The notes: generated by a model from the letters alone, not told the origin. 64,000 bases of DNA from Streptomyces parvus (GCF_014648875.1 NZ_BMRY01000002.1:62001-126000), one strand, 5' to 3'; shown: positions 17,038 to 28,581, counted from the first letter of the stretch. Numbers and translations: made by a program.

Positions 17038-18599
17038 TGTCGGTCTCCTGCGGGTGCGTGCCAGGGTTCGCCGGCCGGGGGCGCGGTGAACGGCCCGGGC
17101 TCCGGTTCGGCCCGGGGCGCGGCGAAGGGGGAGGGAGCGGGGGCGGTGGTGTCGTACGTGCTCGGTGCGCCGGAGTACGCCGAGGTCTCGTACGTCGGCG
17201 TCCCGGGCCCGGACGCGCTGGTTCCGGGCGTGCCGGATTCCGGAGCGGCGTGTTTCGGCTCGGCGGGTTCCGTGGTCCCGTACCTCGGCGTGCCGTGCTC
17301 CGGTGTTTCGTAGGGGGACGTCGCGTAGGAGTGCTCCTGCGCGGTGTACGCCGGTGGGTCCTGCGGGGGCGGACCGTGGTGCGCCTGTCCGGGCGGGGCA
17401 GGGGACGGCGAGGGCCAGCGCGGCTCCGGTGGGGCCGGCGCGCCCGGCATGCCGCCGCCGAGCGAGACCGCGCGGTACCCGGCTGTTATGCCCGTTCCGG
17501 GTCCAGGCCCCCTCTTCCGCCGCCCCGGGTCGGGCAGCTCCTCCGGCGGGCCGAAGGCGAGGCGGTCGGCGCTGCGGGGCGGAGGTTCGTACAGCGGGGG
17601 CTCGTACGGCGGAGGCGCGTCCAGCGGCGACAGGCCGCCGTACAGCGTTTCTGTCGGCGCTTCGTGCAGCGCGCCGGGGACCGCCGTGGGAGGGGGCGCG
17701 ACCGGGGGTATCGGCGCCGAGAGCGTGCGCGGGCGCACCGGCGTGCCCCGTACATCCCGGCCCGTCTCGCTCCAGGCGGCAGGATCGGACCAGGGCTCGC
17801 CGGGAGACGAGGAGGACTCCCGCAGGACCGGGTCGGGGGCGGCCGGGGGCCCCTGGCCCAGCAGTTCGGCGACCCGGTCGGCGATCCGCCGCTTCGTCGG
17901 GCGCGGCAGCAGCCGCAGGCACAGCGCCCCGGCGACTCCGGCGAGGCAGAGCCCGTACATCACGACCACCCAGGTGGCAGGCGCGCGCCCCGCGTACAGG
18001 CCGTGGATCAGCGCGGCGCACCACGCCGGATACGCCAGCGCGTGCAGGACGCGCCACCGGCCCGCGATCCCGCCCGTGTCCCGGGGCGACCCCAGCGACT
18101 GCCCGAGCCGGGCGGCCTTGGGGGAGGGCTGGGCGAAGGCGCTGCGCAGAGCGCCGGTCGCGGCCGTGACGACCATCAGCAGCCCGGCCAGCGAGCCGAA
18201 GCCGATCAGCCCCGCCGCGCCGGTCACGCCGAGGCTGAAGGGTATGAGGGCGCCGATCAGAGCCACATGACCGAGGGCGACCTTCACGGTGCCGTGCAGC
18301 AGCAGAAAGCCGAGCGCGGCTATGGCGGTGGCCCGGTGGATGCCCTGGCAGACGATCCGCTGACGGGTGGAGAGGAACAGCCGGTCCGTGGCCAGCAGGC
18401 CCCAGGCGACGGCCGCGCTGAGGGACACCAGCGACAGGACGCCTGTGGTGAAATCGAGGGTGGCGCGCAGCTCGTCGCTTCCCGCGACGGCGAACAGAGG
18501 GACGAAGACCAACGCGGCGACAGTCAGGCCGCCCTGTACCGGCCGGCTCATTGCGGGGCTCATGCCGGTGGATACGCGGATCTTGCGATGAGGGTTCAT
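17034..18599 (-). CDS. Membrane cytochrome-like protein (ferric-reductase-type) with Pro-rich tail
   Basis: A 521-residue protein from the ATG 18599 (GGAG 9 nt before it). Residues ~1-235 hold about six transmembrane helices. His residues at GIHRATAIAALGFLLLHGTVKVALGH and RVLHALAYPAWCAALIHGL are placed as haem ligands in ferric-reductase/cytochrome-b561-like domains. Residues ~236-521 are a Pro/Tyr/Ser-rich disordered tail, probably cytosolic. It is translationally coupled to the NuoF-ferredoxin gene, so the two likely form one electron-transfer complex. The final acceptor (quinone, oxygen or metal) cannot be read from sequence. Confidence 0.8.
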   Translation of the reverse strand: MNPHRKIRVSTGMSPAMSRPVQGGLTVAALVFVPLFAVAGSDELRATLDFTTGVLSLVSLSAAVAWGLLATDRLFLSTRQRIVCQGIHRATAIAALGFLLLHGTVKVALGHVALIGALIPFSLGVTGAAGLIGFGSLAGLLMVVTAATGALRSAFAQPSPKAARLGQSLGSPRDTGGIAGRWRVLHALAYPAWCAALIHGLYAGRAPATWVVVMYGLCLAGVAGALCLRLLPRPTKRRIADRVAELLGQGPPAAPDPVLRESSSSPGEPWSDPAAWSETGRDVRGTPVRPRTLSAPIPPVAPPPTAVPGALHEAPTETLYGGLSPLDAPPPYEPPLYEPPPRSADRLAFGPPEELPDPGRRKRGPGPGTGITAGYRAVSLGGGMPGAPAPPEPRWPSPSPAPPGQAHHGPPPQDPPAYTAQEHSYATSPYETPEHGTPRYGTTEPAEPKHAAPESGTPGTSASGPGTPTYETSAYSGAPSTYDTTAPAPSPFAAPRAEPEPGPFTAPPAGEPWHAPAGDRQ

Positions 18600-18922
18600 G
18601 GGGGCGACTCCGAATAGTTCGGCAAAGCGGTCCCGTTGCCGCATGCTAGGACGCCCCGTACCAACCAGTACGAGGTTTGCTCGGTTGCCCCGATAGAGGT
18701 CGGTACGCGGAGTAACCCTGCTTCCCGGGCGTTCTTCCTGCCCCCGAGGTCGTCCCAGTGCTTCGCGAAAACCTCACGGGAAGCGCGCGGGATGTACGCG
18801 CGACAGCCACGGGAACCCCACGTTCCGGCTACGGAGAGTGATGTGTGGGTGCTGGGGGTCCGGGCTCGTGCTGGTGATGTCCGCCCTCCGGTTACTCCCC
18901 GCTCCCTTCCGGGTCCGTGCGG

Positions 18923-18928
18923 TACCCT
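18923..18928 (+). promoter_or_regulatory. -10 box TACCCT for leaderless leuS leader
   Basis: TACCCT ends 6 nt before the leader-peptide ATG at 18935, putting the start site at that ATG. The rest of 18600-18934 is the divergent intergenic region between the cytochrome-like gene and leuS; I see no gene in it. Confidence 0.55.
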
Positions 18929-18934
18929 GACGCC

Positions 18935-18973
18935 ATGCGTGCCGTACGCCTTCTGCTTAGCGAGCCGCGCTGA
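18935..18973 (+). CDS. leuS leader peptide with three consecutive Leu codons
   Basis: The frame reads [12 protein letters not shown] then TGA (12 residues). Codons 6-8 are CTT CTG CTT, three leucines in a row; CTT is rare in Streptomyces, which favours slow decoding. The stop lies inside the 5' arm of a 10-bp pairing, and a terminator follows at 19018-19043. This is the layout of ribosome-mediated transcription attenuation. Confidence 0.75.
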   Translation: MRAVRLLLSEPR

Positions 18974-19043
18974 AGAGTCCCGACCGGTGAGAACGCCTGG
19001 TCGGAGTCAGCGCGGCGTCCCCTCCTGTGCGAGGGGATTTTTC
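18964..19043 (+). promoter_or_regulatory. Leucine attenuator (competing hairpins plus terminator) of leuS
   Basis: GCCGCGCTGA (18964-18973) is exactly complementary to TCAGCGCGGC (19007-19016); nested inside, CCGACC (18980-18985) pairs with GGTCGG (18999-19004). Just downstream TCCCCTC (19018-19024) pairs with GAGGGGA (19031-19037) and is followed by a T-run, an intrinsic terminator. A ribosome stalled at the Leu codons would cover the first arm. ACGCC (18993-18997) with GGCGT (19014-19018) is a possible antiterminator pairing. leuS starts 40 bp further on. Confidence 0.7.
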
Positions 19044-19082
19044 GTTTCCCGGCAGATGACGATCGATGGAGCTTTGAGGATC

Positions 19083-21950
<2,868 letters not shown>

Positions 21951-21981
21951 CCCCTCTCGTACGTGGTTAGGGCCATCCCCT

Positions 21982-22024
21982 ACGGGCAGGTTGGGGGTTC
22001 CGAAGGAACCCTCGGCCTGCCCGT
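21982..22024 (+). terminator. Compound hairpin after leuS
   Basis: Outer arms ACGGGCAGG (21982-21990) and CCTGCCCGT (22016-22024) enclose a second hairpin formed by GGGTTCC and GGAACCC. It lies 32 bp past the leuS stop. Confidence 0.7.
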
Positions 22025-22086
22025 TCCGTTTACGGTGGAGGGGGCGACCGGTACCGGCGGCCGCATCGAGACACCGAGGGGCATTC

Positions 22087-22875
22087 ATGGAAGCCGCGCT
22101 CACGATCCTGGCGTTGCTCCTGGTCGCGTTCGTCGCGCTGGGTGTCTACGCGACCGTGAAGGCCGTCGGCGCGGCCAAGCGGGGCGTGGACCGCACGATC
22201 ACCCAGGCCCGTCGCACGGTGGAGGACACCACGCTCCGGGCCAAGAGCTTCGGGCAGGTGGGTGTCGCGGGCGAGCTCGCCGAGCTCCGGCTCTCCCTGC
22301 GCACCTCGATGCGGGCCACGCAGGACGCCCTGCACGCCGGTGTCGCCGAGGACGCCTCGCTGGCGGAGTCGGTGGACCTGTTCCGGCGGCTGAGCGCCCA
22401 TGGTCTGGAGCTGGACGGCGAGCTGAAGAGGCTGGAGCGCGAGCCGGACCGGGCGACGGTCGCGGGCCTGCTGCCCAAGCTCCGGGAACGCACGCAGCGG
22501 ATCACGCACTCCGCGGAGTCGCTGCGCTGGGCGGCGCGGGACCGGGCGCGGCAGTTCGCCGACGACGACCTGGACGCGCTGAACGCACAGATCGACATCG
22601 AGGCCGGTGCGCTGCGGCACTGGTCCGGGGACGAGCCGTCGTCGGCGCAGACGTCCGGCGCGGGCGCCTCCACCGCGGCACCGGGCCGCGGCCCCGGGAC
22701 GGACTGGCCGGAGCCGGAGGCCCCTGCGGACCCCTCGGCAGGCAGCAGCACGGCCGACGATGCGTGGTCCGGGCCGGCCCGCGAGGAGAGCCCGCAGGCG
22801 ATCACCGCACCGGACCCGCGGCTCCGCACGACCTACCCCTGGCAGAAGTCCACCCGGCCGGAAACGACGAACTGA
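22087..22875 (+). CDS. Membrane-anchored helical protein of unknown function
   Basis: A 262-residue protein from the ATG 22087 (GAGGGG upstream). Residues 1-22 form a hydrophobic anchor (AALTILALLLVAFVALGVYA). Residues ~30-175 are charged, Ala/Leu-rich and helical, probably coiled-coil (ELAELRLSLRTSMRATQDAL). The last ~80 are Pro/Ser/Ala-rich and disordered. No enzymatic motif. Its place after leuS is conserved in Streptomyces as far as I recall. Confidence 0.65.
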   Translation: MEAALTILALLLVAFVALGVYATVKAVGAAKRGVDRTITQARRTVEDTTLRAKSFGQVGVAGELAELRLSLRTSMRATQDALHAGVAEDASLAESVDLFRRLSAHGLELDGELKRLEREPDRATVAGLLPKLRERTQRITHSAESLRWAARDRARQFADDDLDALNAQIDIEAGALRHWSGDEPSSAQTSGAGASTAAPGRGPGTDWPEPEAPADPSAGSSTADDAWSGPAREESPQAITAPDPRLRTTYPWQKSTRPETTN

Positions 22876-22973
22876 CGCACGCGGGTCGGTTCAGGCCCGA
22901 ACGGATGTGTTCCGAAGCGGCCAGGAATGATCAGAGGGCCGGGGCCGGGCTGCCGCACTCCCACGACGCCAGG

Positions 22974-22979
22974 TAACCT
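22974..22979 (+). promoter_or_regulatory. -10 box TAACCT for leaderless degV-like gene
   Basis: TAACCT ends 7 nt before the ATG at 22987, consistent with a leaderless transcript. No Shine-Dalgarno sequence is present. Confidence 0.5.
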
Positions 22980-22986
22980 CCGGCTC

Positions 22987-23832
22987 ATGTCCCGCCATGT
23001 CGCTATCGTCACCGATTCCACGGCCTACCTGCCGCGCCCGACGATGGAACGGCACGGCATCACCGCGGTGCCGCTGACCGTCGTCCTGGGCGACCGGGCG
23101 CTGGAGGAGGGCACGGAGATCTCCGCCCGCTCGCTCGCCCTGGCTCTGCAGAAACGCCACTCCGTGACGACGTCCCGCCCCAGCCCCGAGGTCTTCGCCG
23201 CGGCCTACCGGGCGGCGGCCGAGGACGGGGCTGACGCGGTGGTGTCGCTGCATCTGTCGTCGGAGTTCTCGGGCACGTACGACGCCGCGCAGCTCGCGGC
23301 GAAGGACGCCCCCGTTCCCGTACGTGTGGTGGACACCGGCATGGTCGCCATGGCCCTGGGGTTCTGCGCCCTCGCGGCGGCGGAGGCCGCCGAGGCGGGC
23401 GGCGGCCTGGACGAGGCGGTGTCGGCGGCGCAGAAGCGGGCCGCAGGTACCTCGGCGTATTTCTATGTCGACACGCTCGACTATCTCCGCCGGGGCGGCC
23501 GCATCGGCACGGCCCAGGCCCTGCTGGGATCCGCGCTGGCGGTGAAGCCGATCCTGGAGCTCGACGGGGGGCGGATCGAGATGCTGGAGAAGGTGCGGAC
23601 GGCGTCCAAGGCCATCGCCCGCCTGGAGGAGATCGTCGCCGAGCGGGCGGGTGCGGCTCCGGTGGACATCGCCGTCCACCACCTCGCCGCCCAGGAACGC
23701 GCGGATCGCCTGGCCGAGCGACTGCGCGAACGTGTCCCCGGCCTCGTCGATCTCCACGTCAGCGAGGTCGGCGCGGTGATCGGGGCGCACACGGGGCCGG
23801 GGCTGCTCGGTGCGGTGATCTCCTTGCGGTGA
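22987..23832 (+). CDS. DegV-family fatty-acid-binding protein
   Basis: A 281-residue DegV/FakB protein. VAIVTDSTAYLPRP at the N-terminus, SVTTSRPSPEVFAAAY and LHLSSEFSGTY are the two-domain DegV blocks. Family knowledge: the FakB members bind a fatty acid and present it to the kinase FakA to make acyl phosphate for phospholipid synthesis. No FakA gene is in view, so the ligand is inferred. The start at 22987 is supported by the -10 box 7 nt before it. Confidence 0.9.
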   Translation: MSRHVAIVTDSTAYLPRPTMERHGITAVPLTVVLGDRALEEGTEISARSLALALQKRHSVTTSRPSPEVFAAAYRAAAEDGADAVVSLHLSSEFSGTYDAAQLAAKDAPVPVRVVDTGMVAMALGFCALAAAEAAEAGGGLDEAVSAAQKRAAGTSAYFYVDTLDYLRRGGRIGTAQALLGSALAVKPILELDGGRIEMLEKVRTASKAIARLEEIVAERAGAAPVDIAVHHLAAQERADRLAERLRERVPGLVDLHVSEVGAVIGAHTGPGLLGAVISLR

Positions 23833-23974
23833 TCGCGTGCGCTGATCCGCGTGCGCTGATCACGTCGGGGAGATTCACTCCGTGGAGTGGCCGAGTTGTC
23901 CACAACTGCCGGGCTGTCCACAGGAATCGGCGCTGCTCAGCGGGTTTCGGCGGATGTGCCTAACGTCGTGAGGC

Positions 23975-25141
23975 ATGGCCCTTCGATCTTCTCGGGCGTC
24001 GGCTCCCGACGCTCCGTTCACCTCTGCGTCCTCGTCCGACCCTTCTTCAGACTCCTCCTCTTCTTTCGACTCCTCCGATTCCTCGTCCACGCCCGCTCGG
24101 GCGCGGTACGGATCCGGTACTCGCCCGAGCGGGCGGGCGGGTGTGCGTCCCGGGGCCCGTCCCGGCGGGCGGCGGTCAGCCCGGGGGCGGTCCGCCCTCG
24201 TGTCGGCGGCCGCGCGTCGCCGGGCGGATGCGCTGATGGCGGGCGACTCCGGGCTCGGGGCCGATGTCGCGCCCGCAGTGGTCCCCGCGCCGGCCGAGCC
24301 GCCTGCGCCCGCATCGACACCATCCGTGCCCGAGCCCCGGACCGAAACGGTGGGGGAGGCGCCCGGCGACCCGTCGAGGGCGCGTCGTCTCGTGTCGGCC
24401 GTCCGGGAGCGGTTGCCGTTGTGGGTGCGGCTCCGGTGCGGGATGGCGCCGCGTACACCGATGGTGCTCGGCCTGGTGCTGCTCGCCGCCGTGGCCGTCG
24501 CCACCGTGCACTTCTGGTCCGTACGTCCCCAGCCCGTGCGTGCGCCGGAACCGGTCGCGGACGAAGCGGCGGCGCCCGCGCTGCCACCGGATCCGTTACG
24601 GTCCGGCGCCCCCGGCCCGGTTCCCCGTCCGGCCGCCGGGCAGCCGCCGAGCGCGGGCGGCGGCAACGGGAGCGGTCAGATCGTCGTCGATGTGAGCGGC
24701 AAGGTGCACCGGCCGGGCGTCCGCAGGCTTCCGGCGGGTTCACGGGTGGAGGACGCGCTCGAAGCGGCGGGCGGTGTGCGCGCCGGCACGGATGTCACCG
24801 GCCTCAACCGGGCGCGGGTCCTGGTGGACGGTGAGCAGGTCGCCGTGGGCCTTCCGCCCGGTCTGCCGGTCGCCGGGGCGACCGGAGTGACCGGGGGCGG
24901 CGGGATCAGGTCCGGTCCGGCCGGTGCGCCGGGTGGGGCAGGGCCCGCGGTGCCGCTGAGCCTGAACTCGGCGACAGCGGAGCAGCTCGAAACCCTTCCG
25001 GGGGTCGGGCCCGTGCTGGCCCAGCACATGATCGACTACCGCACGGAGAACAACGGGTTCCGATCCGTCGACGAACTCCGGCAGGTCAACGGCATCGGCG
25101 ACCGCCGCTTCGCCGACCTCCGGCCGCTCGTACGGCCATGA
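23975..25141 (+). CDS. ComEA-like DNA-binding competence protein
   Basis: A 388-residue protein. The first ~85 residues are a long Ser/Asp then Arg/Gly-rich tail. One transmembrane helix lies at about 162-182. An SLBB domain follows (IVVDVSGKVHRPGVRRLPAGSRVEDAL), and the C-terminal ~60 residues form the helix-hairpin-helix DNA-binding module (LNSATAEQLETLPGVGPVLA...QVNGIGDRRF). Family knowledge: ComEA binds incoming DNA outside the membrane and feeds ComEC. The next gene is comEC, overlapping by 4 bp (ATGA). The N-terminal tail is much longer than in Bacillus ComEA. Natural competence in Streptomyces is unproven, so the cargo is uncertain. Confidence 0.88.
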   Translation: MALRSSRASAPDAPFTSASSSDPSSDSSSSFDSSDSSSTPARARYGSGTRPSGRAGVRPGARPGGRRSARGRSALVSAAARRRADALMAGDSGLGADVAPAVVPAPAEPPAPASTPSVPEPRTETVGEAPGDPSRARRLVSAVRERLPLWVRLRCGMAPRTPMVLGLVLLAAVAVATVHFWSVRPQPVRAPEPVADEAAAPALPPDPLRSGAPGPVPRPAAGQPPSAGGGNGSGQIVVDVSGKVHRPGVRRLPAGSRVEDALEAAGGVRAGTDVTGLNRARVLVDGEQVAVGLPPGLPVAGATGVTGGGGIRSGPAGAPGGAGPAVPLSLNSATAEQLETLPGVGPVLAQHMIDYRTENNGFRSVDELRQVNGIGDRRFADLRPLVRP

Positions 25142-27753
25142 GCAGCCGAGAAGCCCGGATCGACCCCCGGCCCGACTCCCCGGATGTGGGCAGGGGCAGC
25201 ACCGGAAACGCGGGCGCGACGGGGGAGGGTTCGCGGCGGGAAGGGCCCACGGATCTGCGGCTCGTTCCGCCGGCCCTGGCGGTCTGGGCGGCAGCGGCGG
25301 CGACGCTGGGCCTTTCGGGGTGGTGGGCGGCCGTCATGGCCGTCACCTGCTCGGCCCTGGCGCTCGTTCTGCTGGCGGCAGCCGCGCGCGCCACTCGGCG
25401 GGGGAGGGCCGACGGAGGGCCTCGGGCCGGGAGTGACGGCGGAGGGCCTCGGGCCGGGAGTGACGGCGGGCGGATTCACGGCGGAAGGGCTGCCGGGCGG
25501 TCGCGGGTGCTCGTCGCCGGGGGAGCCGTGCTGCTCTGCGCGGCGGCGGGCGCGGCCGTGGCCGGACTGCATGGGGCCGATGTGCGGCGCGGGCCCGTGC
25601 CCGGGCTGGCCCGGGAGTACGCACGGGTCGACGCCGAGGTACGGGTGACCTCGGATCCCCGGCCGACCCGCCCGGCGGTACGCGGCAACCACAGTGCCCC
25701 GGTCCTTCTCCTGATCAACGCCGAGGTCATGGAGGTGCGGACGCCGGACGGGCCGAGCACCCGGGTCCGTACCCCGGTCCTGCTCATGGTCGCGGCGGGC
25801 GACCGGCGGGCGGACTGGCAGAAGCTGCTGCCTTCCACCCGGCTGCGGCTCGACGGCCGGCTCTCGCCTCCCGCACACGACGGTGAACGCCTCGCCGCGA
25901 CCCTGCGGGTGGACGGTACGGAGGAGCCACGGATCACCGGGCCCCCGACGGGGATCCAGCGCGCGGCGGGAGGCCTGCGGGCCGGGCTGCGGGAGGCGAC
26001 GGACGGTCTGGACGCGGATGCGCGTGCGTTGTTGCCGGGGCTGGTGGTCGGCGACACCTCCAGGGTCCCGCCCGAACTCCACGACGCCTTCAAGGCGACC
26101 GACCTGACGCACTTGCTCAGCGTCTCCGGAGCAAACCTGTCCATTCTTCTCTTTCTCCTCATCGGGCCGCCGGGATCGGCGTCGAGCGCGGAACGGCGAG
26201 GCCTGGCACCCCTGTTGGGGCTCTCCCTGCGGGGGACCGCGGTGATCGGCGGTGTGCTGACCCTCGGGTTCATCGTGGTGTGCCGCCCGGAACCGAGCGT
26301 GCTCCGTGCGGCGGCCTGCGGGCTGATCACCCTCCTCGCGATCGGGACGGGCCGCCGGAGATCACTGATCCCCGCCCTGGCGGCCGCTGTCGTTCTCCTG
26401 GTGCTCCTCGACCCCTGGCTCGCCCGGAGCTACGGATTCCTGCTGTCGGTCCTGGCCACCGGAGCGCTGCTGACGCTCGCGCCGCGGTGGAGCGCCGCAC
26501 TGCGGGCACGGCGGGTGCCGGGCAGGCTCGCCGAGGTTCTGGCCGCGGCGGCGGCCGCGCAGGCCGTGTGCGCGCCCGTGGTGGTGGTTCTCGCCTCGCG
26601 GGTCAGCCTGGTGGCGGTCCCGTGCAATCTGCTGGCGGAGTTCGCGGTGGCACCGGCGACGGTCCTCGGGTTCGCGGCCCTCGCCGTCGCCCCGGTCGCC
26701 CCGCCGGTGGCCGAGCTGCTGGCCGGGATCGCGAGCTGGCCGGTCGGGTGGATCGCCACGGTCGCCCGGACGGGGGCGGGCCTTCCCGGTGCCGAGGCCC
26801 AGTGGCCCGGAGGGTGGTCCGGCGCCGCGCTGCTGGCCGGCCTCACGGTCCTGGCCGTGCTTCTGGCCCCGAGGCTGGCCCGTCACCCCTGGATCTGCGC
26901 CGCTGCCGGACTGCTTCTGGTGCTGGCGGTGCTCCGGCCGGTTCCGCTGACCCGGATGGTGACCGGGTGGCCGCCGCCCGACTGGTCGTTCGCGCTCTGC
27001 GACGTGGGGCAGGGCGATGCGATGGTCCTCGCGGCGGGGGAGGGCACGGGGGTGGTCGTCGACGCCGGACCCGATCCCCGCGCGGTTGACCGGTGCCTGC
27101 GCGAGCTGGCGGTGACCCGGGTCCCGCTCCTGGTCCTCACCCATTTCCACGCCGACCATGTGCGCGGGCTGCCGGGAGTGCTCCGGGGCAGGTCAGTGGG
27201 CGCGATCCAGACGACGAGCCTCGAAGAGCCGCCCGGGCAGGCCGCGTTCGTACGGCGGACGGCGGCCGCGGCACGGGTCCCGACGGTGCGGGCCGTGGCC
27301 GGTGAGCGGCGCCGGTCGGGCCCGGTCGAGTGGCGGGTCCTCTGGCCCCGCCCCGGGCCCGGGGGAGCGGGGGAGGCGGCGGTGCGGGAGCCGAACGACT
27401 CCAGCGTCACCCTGCGGGTACGGGCGGCCGGGGGGCTGACGCTGCTGCTCCTCGGTGACCTCGAACCCCCGGCCCAGCGGGAGCTGCTGCGCGGGCGGGA
27501 GGCTCCGGGCCCGGTGGACGTCCTCAAGGTGGCCCACCACGGTTCGGCTTTCCAGGACGCCGGGCTGCTCCACAGCGTACGGCCGAGGCTGGCTTTGATC
27601 TCCTGCGGCGCGGACAACCCGTACGGTCATCCGTCGCCCCGCACGGTGGCCGCTCTCGGGGCGGCGGGGGCGCGGGTCCTGCGCACCGACACCGACGGCC
27701 CGATCGCGGTGGCGGGCGCGGGGAAGGAACTGCGGGCGGTGGGCCGGTCGTGA
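25138..27753 (+). CDS. ComEC/Rec2 DNA-uptake channel protein
   Basis: An 871-residue polytopic protein. After two or three N-terminal helices there is a soluble loop, then the competence domain with LLPGLVVGDTSRVPPELHDAFKATDLTHLLSVSGANL, a family signature, and about eight more helices. From about residue 615 on it has a metallo-beta-lactamase domain: DVGQGDAMVL, LTHFHADHVRGL and a late VAHHGS block. Family knowledge: ComEC transports single-stranded DNA and the MBL domain can degrade the other strand. Its start overlaps the comEA stop. Residues ~95-125 hold a direct repeat of about 11 residues (DGGPRAGSDGG). Confidence 0.92.
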   Translation: MSSREARIDPRPDSPDVGRGSTGNAGATGEGSRREGPTDLRLVPPALAVWAAAAATLGLSGWWAAVMAVTCSALALVLLAAAARATRRGRADGGPRAGSDGGGPRAGSDGGRIHGGRAAGRSRVLVAGGAVLLCAAAGAAVAGLHGADVRRGPVPGLAREYARVDAEVRVTSDPRPTRPAVRGNHSAPVLLLINAEVMEVRTPDGPSTRVRTPVLLMVAAGDRRADWQKLLPSTRLRLDGRLSPPAHDGERLAATLRVDGTEEPRITGPPTGIQRAAGGLRAGLREATDGLDADARALLPGLVVGDTSRVPPELHDAFKATDLTHLLSVSGANLSILLFLLIGPPGSASSAERRGLAPLLGLSLRGTAVIGGVLTLGFIVVCRPEPSVLRAAACGLITLLAIGTGRRRSLIPALAAAVVLLVLLDPWLARSYGFLLSVLATGALLTLAPRWSAALRARRVPGRLAEVLAAAAAAQAVCAPVVVVLASRVSLVAVPCNLLAEFAVAPATVLGFAALAVAPVAPPVAELLAGIASWPVGWIATVARTGAGLPGAEAQWPGGWSGAALLAGLTVLAVLLAPRLARHPWICAAAGLLLVLAVLRPVPLTRMVTGWPPPDWSFALCDVGQGDAMVLAAGEGTGVVVDAGPDPRAVDRCLRELAVTRVPLLVLTHFHADHVRGLPGVLRGRSVGAIQTTSLEEPPGQAAFVRRTAAAARVPTVRAVAGERRRSGPVEWRVLWPRPGPGGAGEAAVREPNDSSVTLRVRAAGGLTLLLLGDLEPPAQRELLRGREAPGPVDVLKVAHHGSAFQDAGLLHSVRPRLALISCGADNPYGHPSPRTVAALGAAGARVLRTDTDGPIAVAGAGKELRAVGRS

Positions 27754-27875
27754 CGTCGCGGGAGCCGGTCCCGCGCGCCCTGTCGTTCTCCCTGCCCGCC
27801 CTGCCCGCCCTGCCCGCCCTGCTCCTGCCCGCCCGGGCCCGTCGTGCCTTCCGCTCCGAGGCCGGAGTCCGTGGG

Positions 27876-28337
27876 TCAGACCAGCCAGGTGCCGGTGTGC
27901 ATCAGGTCGCGGTCGGCGAGTTCGTTCTCCTCGCGCCAGGCGCGCAGGGTGCGGGGGGTGATGCGCAGAAACACCCAGCGGGGGCCGCGCGGGCTCCACC
28001 CCCGGAGTTTGGCGGCGAAGGCATCCCTCGTCGCGGTGGGGAGGTCCGCCGCCTCCACGACCCTCGCCTCGCCCTCGATCAGCACCACGTCGCGGGTGTG
28101 GCCGACGGTGACCCGGATCAGCCCGTGGGGAGTCACATTGACGGCCGTCGGGTTGGTCCGCCGGGTGGCCATCACCAGTGTGCCGGTCTCGTCCTCCCAG
28201 AGGAACGACAGCGGCACCAGGGTGGGAACACCGTCCGGGGACGCCGTCGCCACCCACGCGTCCTCGTCCTGCCGCAGGCGGTCCAGGACGTCCTGCTTGC
28301 GCTGTTCCCGGCTGCGCGGGGGCTCGTACTCGGTCAT
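27876..28337 (-). CDS. Pyridoxamine-5'-phosphate-oxidase-fold (flavin/F420-type) protein
   Basis: A 153-residue split-barrel protein. DEDAWVATASPDGVPTLVPLSFLWE, LVMATRRTNPTAVNV and DVVLIEGEARVVE match the PPOX/F420-dependent reductase-like family. These use FMN, F420 or haem; cofactor choice is not decided by the sequence. The ATG at 28337 is chosen because a TAGCGT -10 box ends 7 nt upstream; a GTG three codons earlier is possible. It is convergent with comEC and divergent from the YceI gene. Confidence 0.8.
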   Translation of the reverse strand: MTEYEPPRSREQRKQDVLDRLRQDEDAWVATASPDGVPTLVPLSFLWEDETGTLVMATRRTNPTAVNVTPHGLIRVTVGHTRDVVLIEGEARVVEAADLPTATRDAFAAKLRGWSPRGPRWVFLRITPRTLRAWREENELADRDLMHTGTWLV

Positions 28338-28344
28338 GATCGAC

Positions 28345-28350
28345 ACGCTA
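28345..28350 (-). promoter_or_regulatory. -10 box TAGCGT for leaderless PPOX-fold gene
   Basis: On the minus strand TAGCGT ends 7 nt before the ATG at 28337. Confidence 0.45.
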
Positions 28351-28408
28351 GGGGGTGGTCACGCCTTCGCGCCTCGGGCCAGGGGCCTCGGGCAGGAGTC
28401 CTAGGACT

Positions 28409-28430
28409 TATCGAAATCGGACCTTCGATA
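28409..28430. promoter_or_regulatory. 7-8-7 palindrome upstream of YceI gene
   Basis: TATCGAA (28409-28415), 8 nt, TTCGATA (28424-28430) is a perfect inverted repeat in the divergent intergenic region. Its AT content stands out and the size fits a dimeric repressor operator. Confidence 0.45.
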
Positions 28431-28581
28431 CCACCTGCGTACAACTCATTCCGAGGCGCTCCGTTTGCCACGAACGTCGCATCGGTGATCGAATGCATGC
28501 TCGTCGGCGGGCCGCTGATCCGACAACGACGTCCAGCTGTCAGGGCCCCGAAGTGCGAAGCGCCCCTGGGGGTACGTAAAG

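Noticed and set aside
15460..18057. NuoF-like frame extended to 865 residues
   Set aside because: The extra N-terminal ~340 residues are Arg/Ala/Pro-rich and lie over the coding region of the coupled membrane protein; the GTG at 17037 with AGGAG is the real start.
18935..19045. T-box or riboswitch for leuS
   Set aside because: No T-box sequence or specifier loop is visible; the three Leu codons in a short frame with a terminator fit attenuation better.
18636..19082. N-terminal extension of leuS by 149 residues
   Set aside because: It would run through the leader peptide and terminator, has no LeuS homology, and ends where a normal LeuS N-terminus starts.
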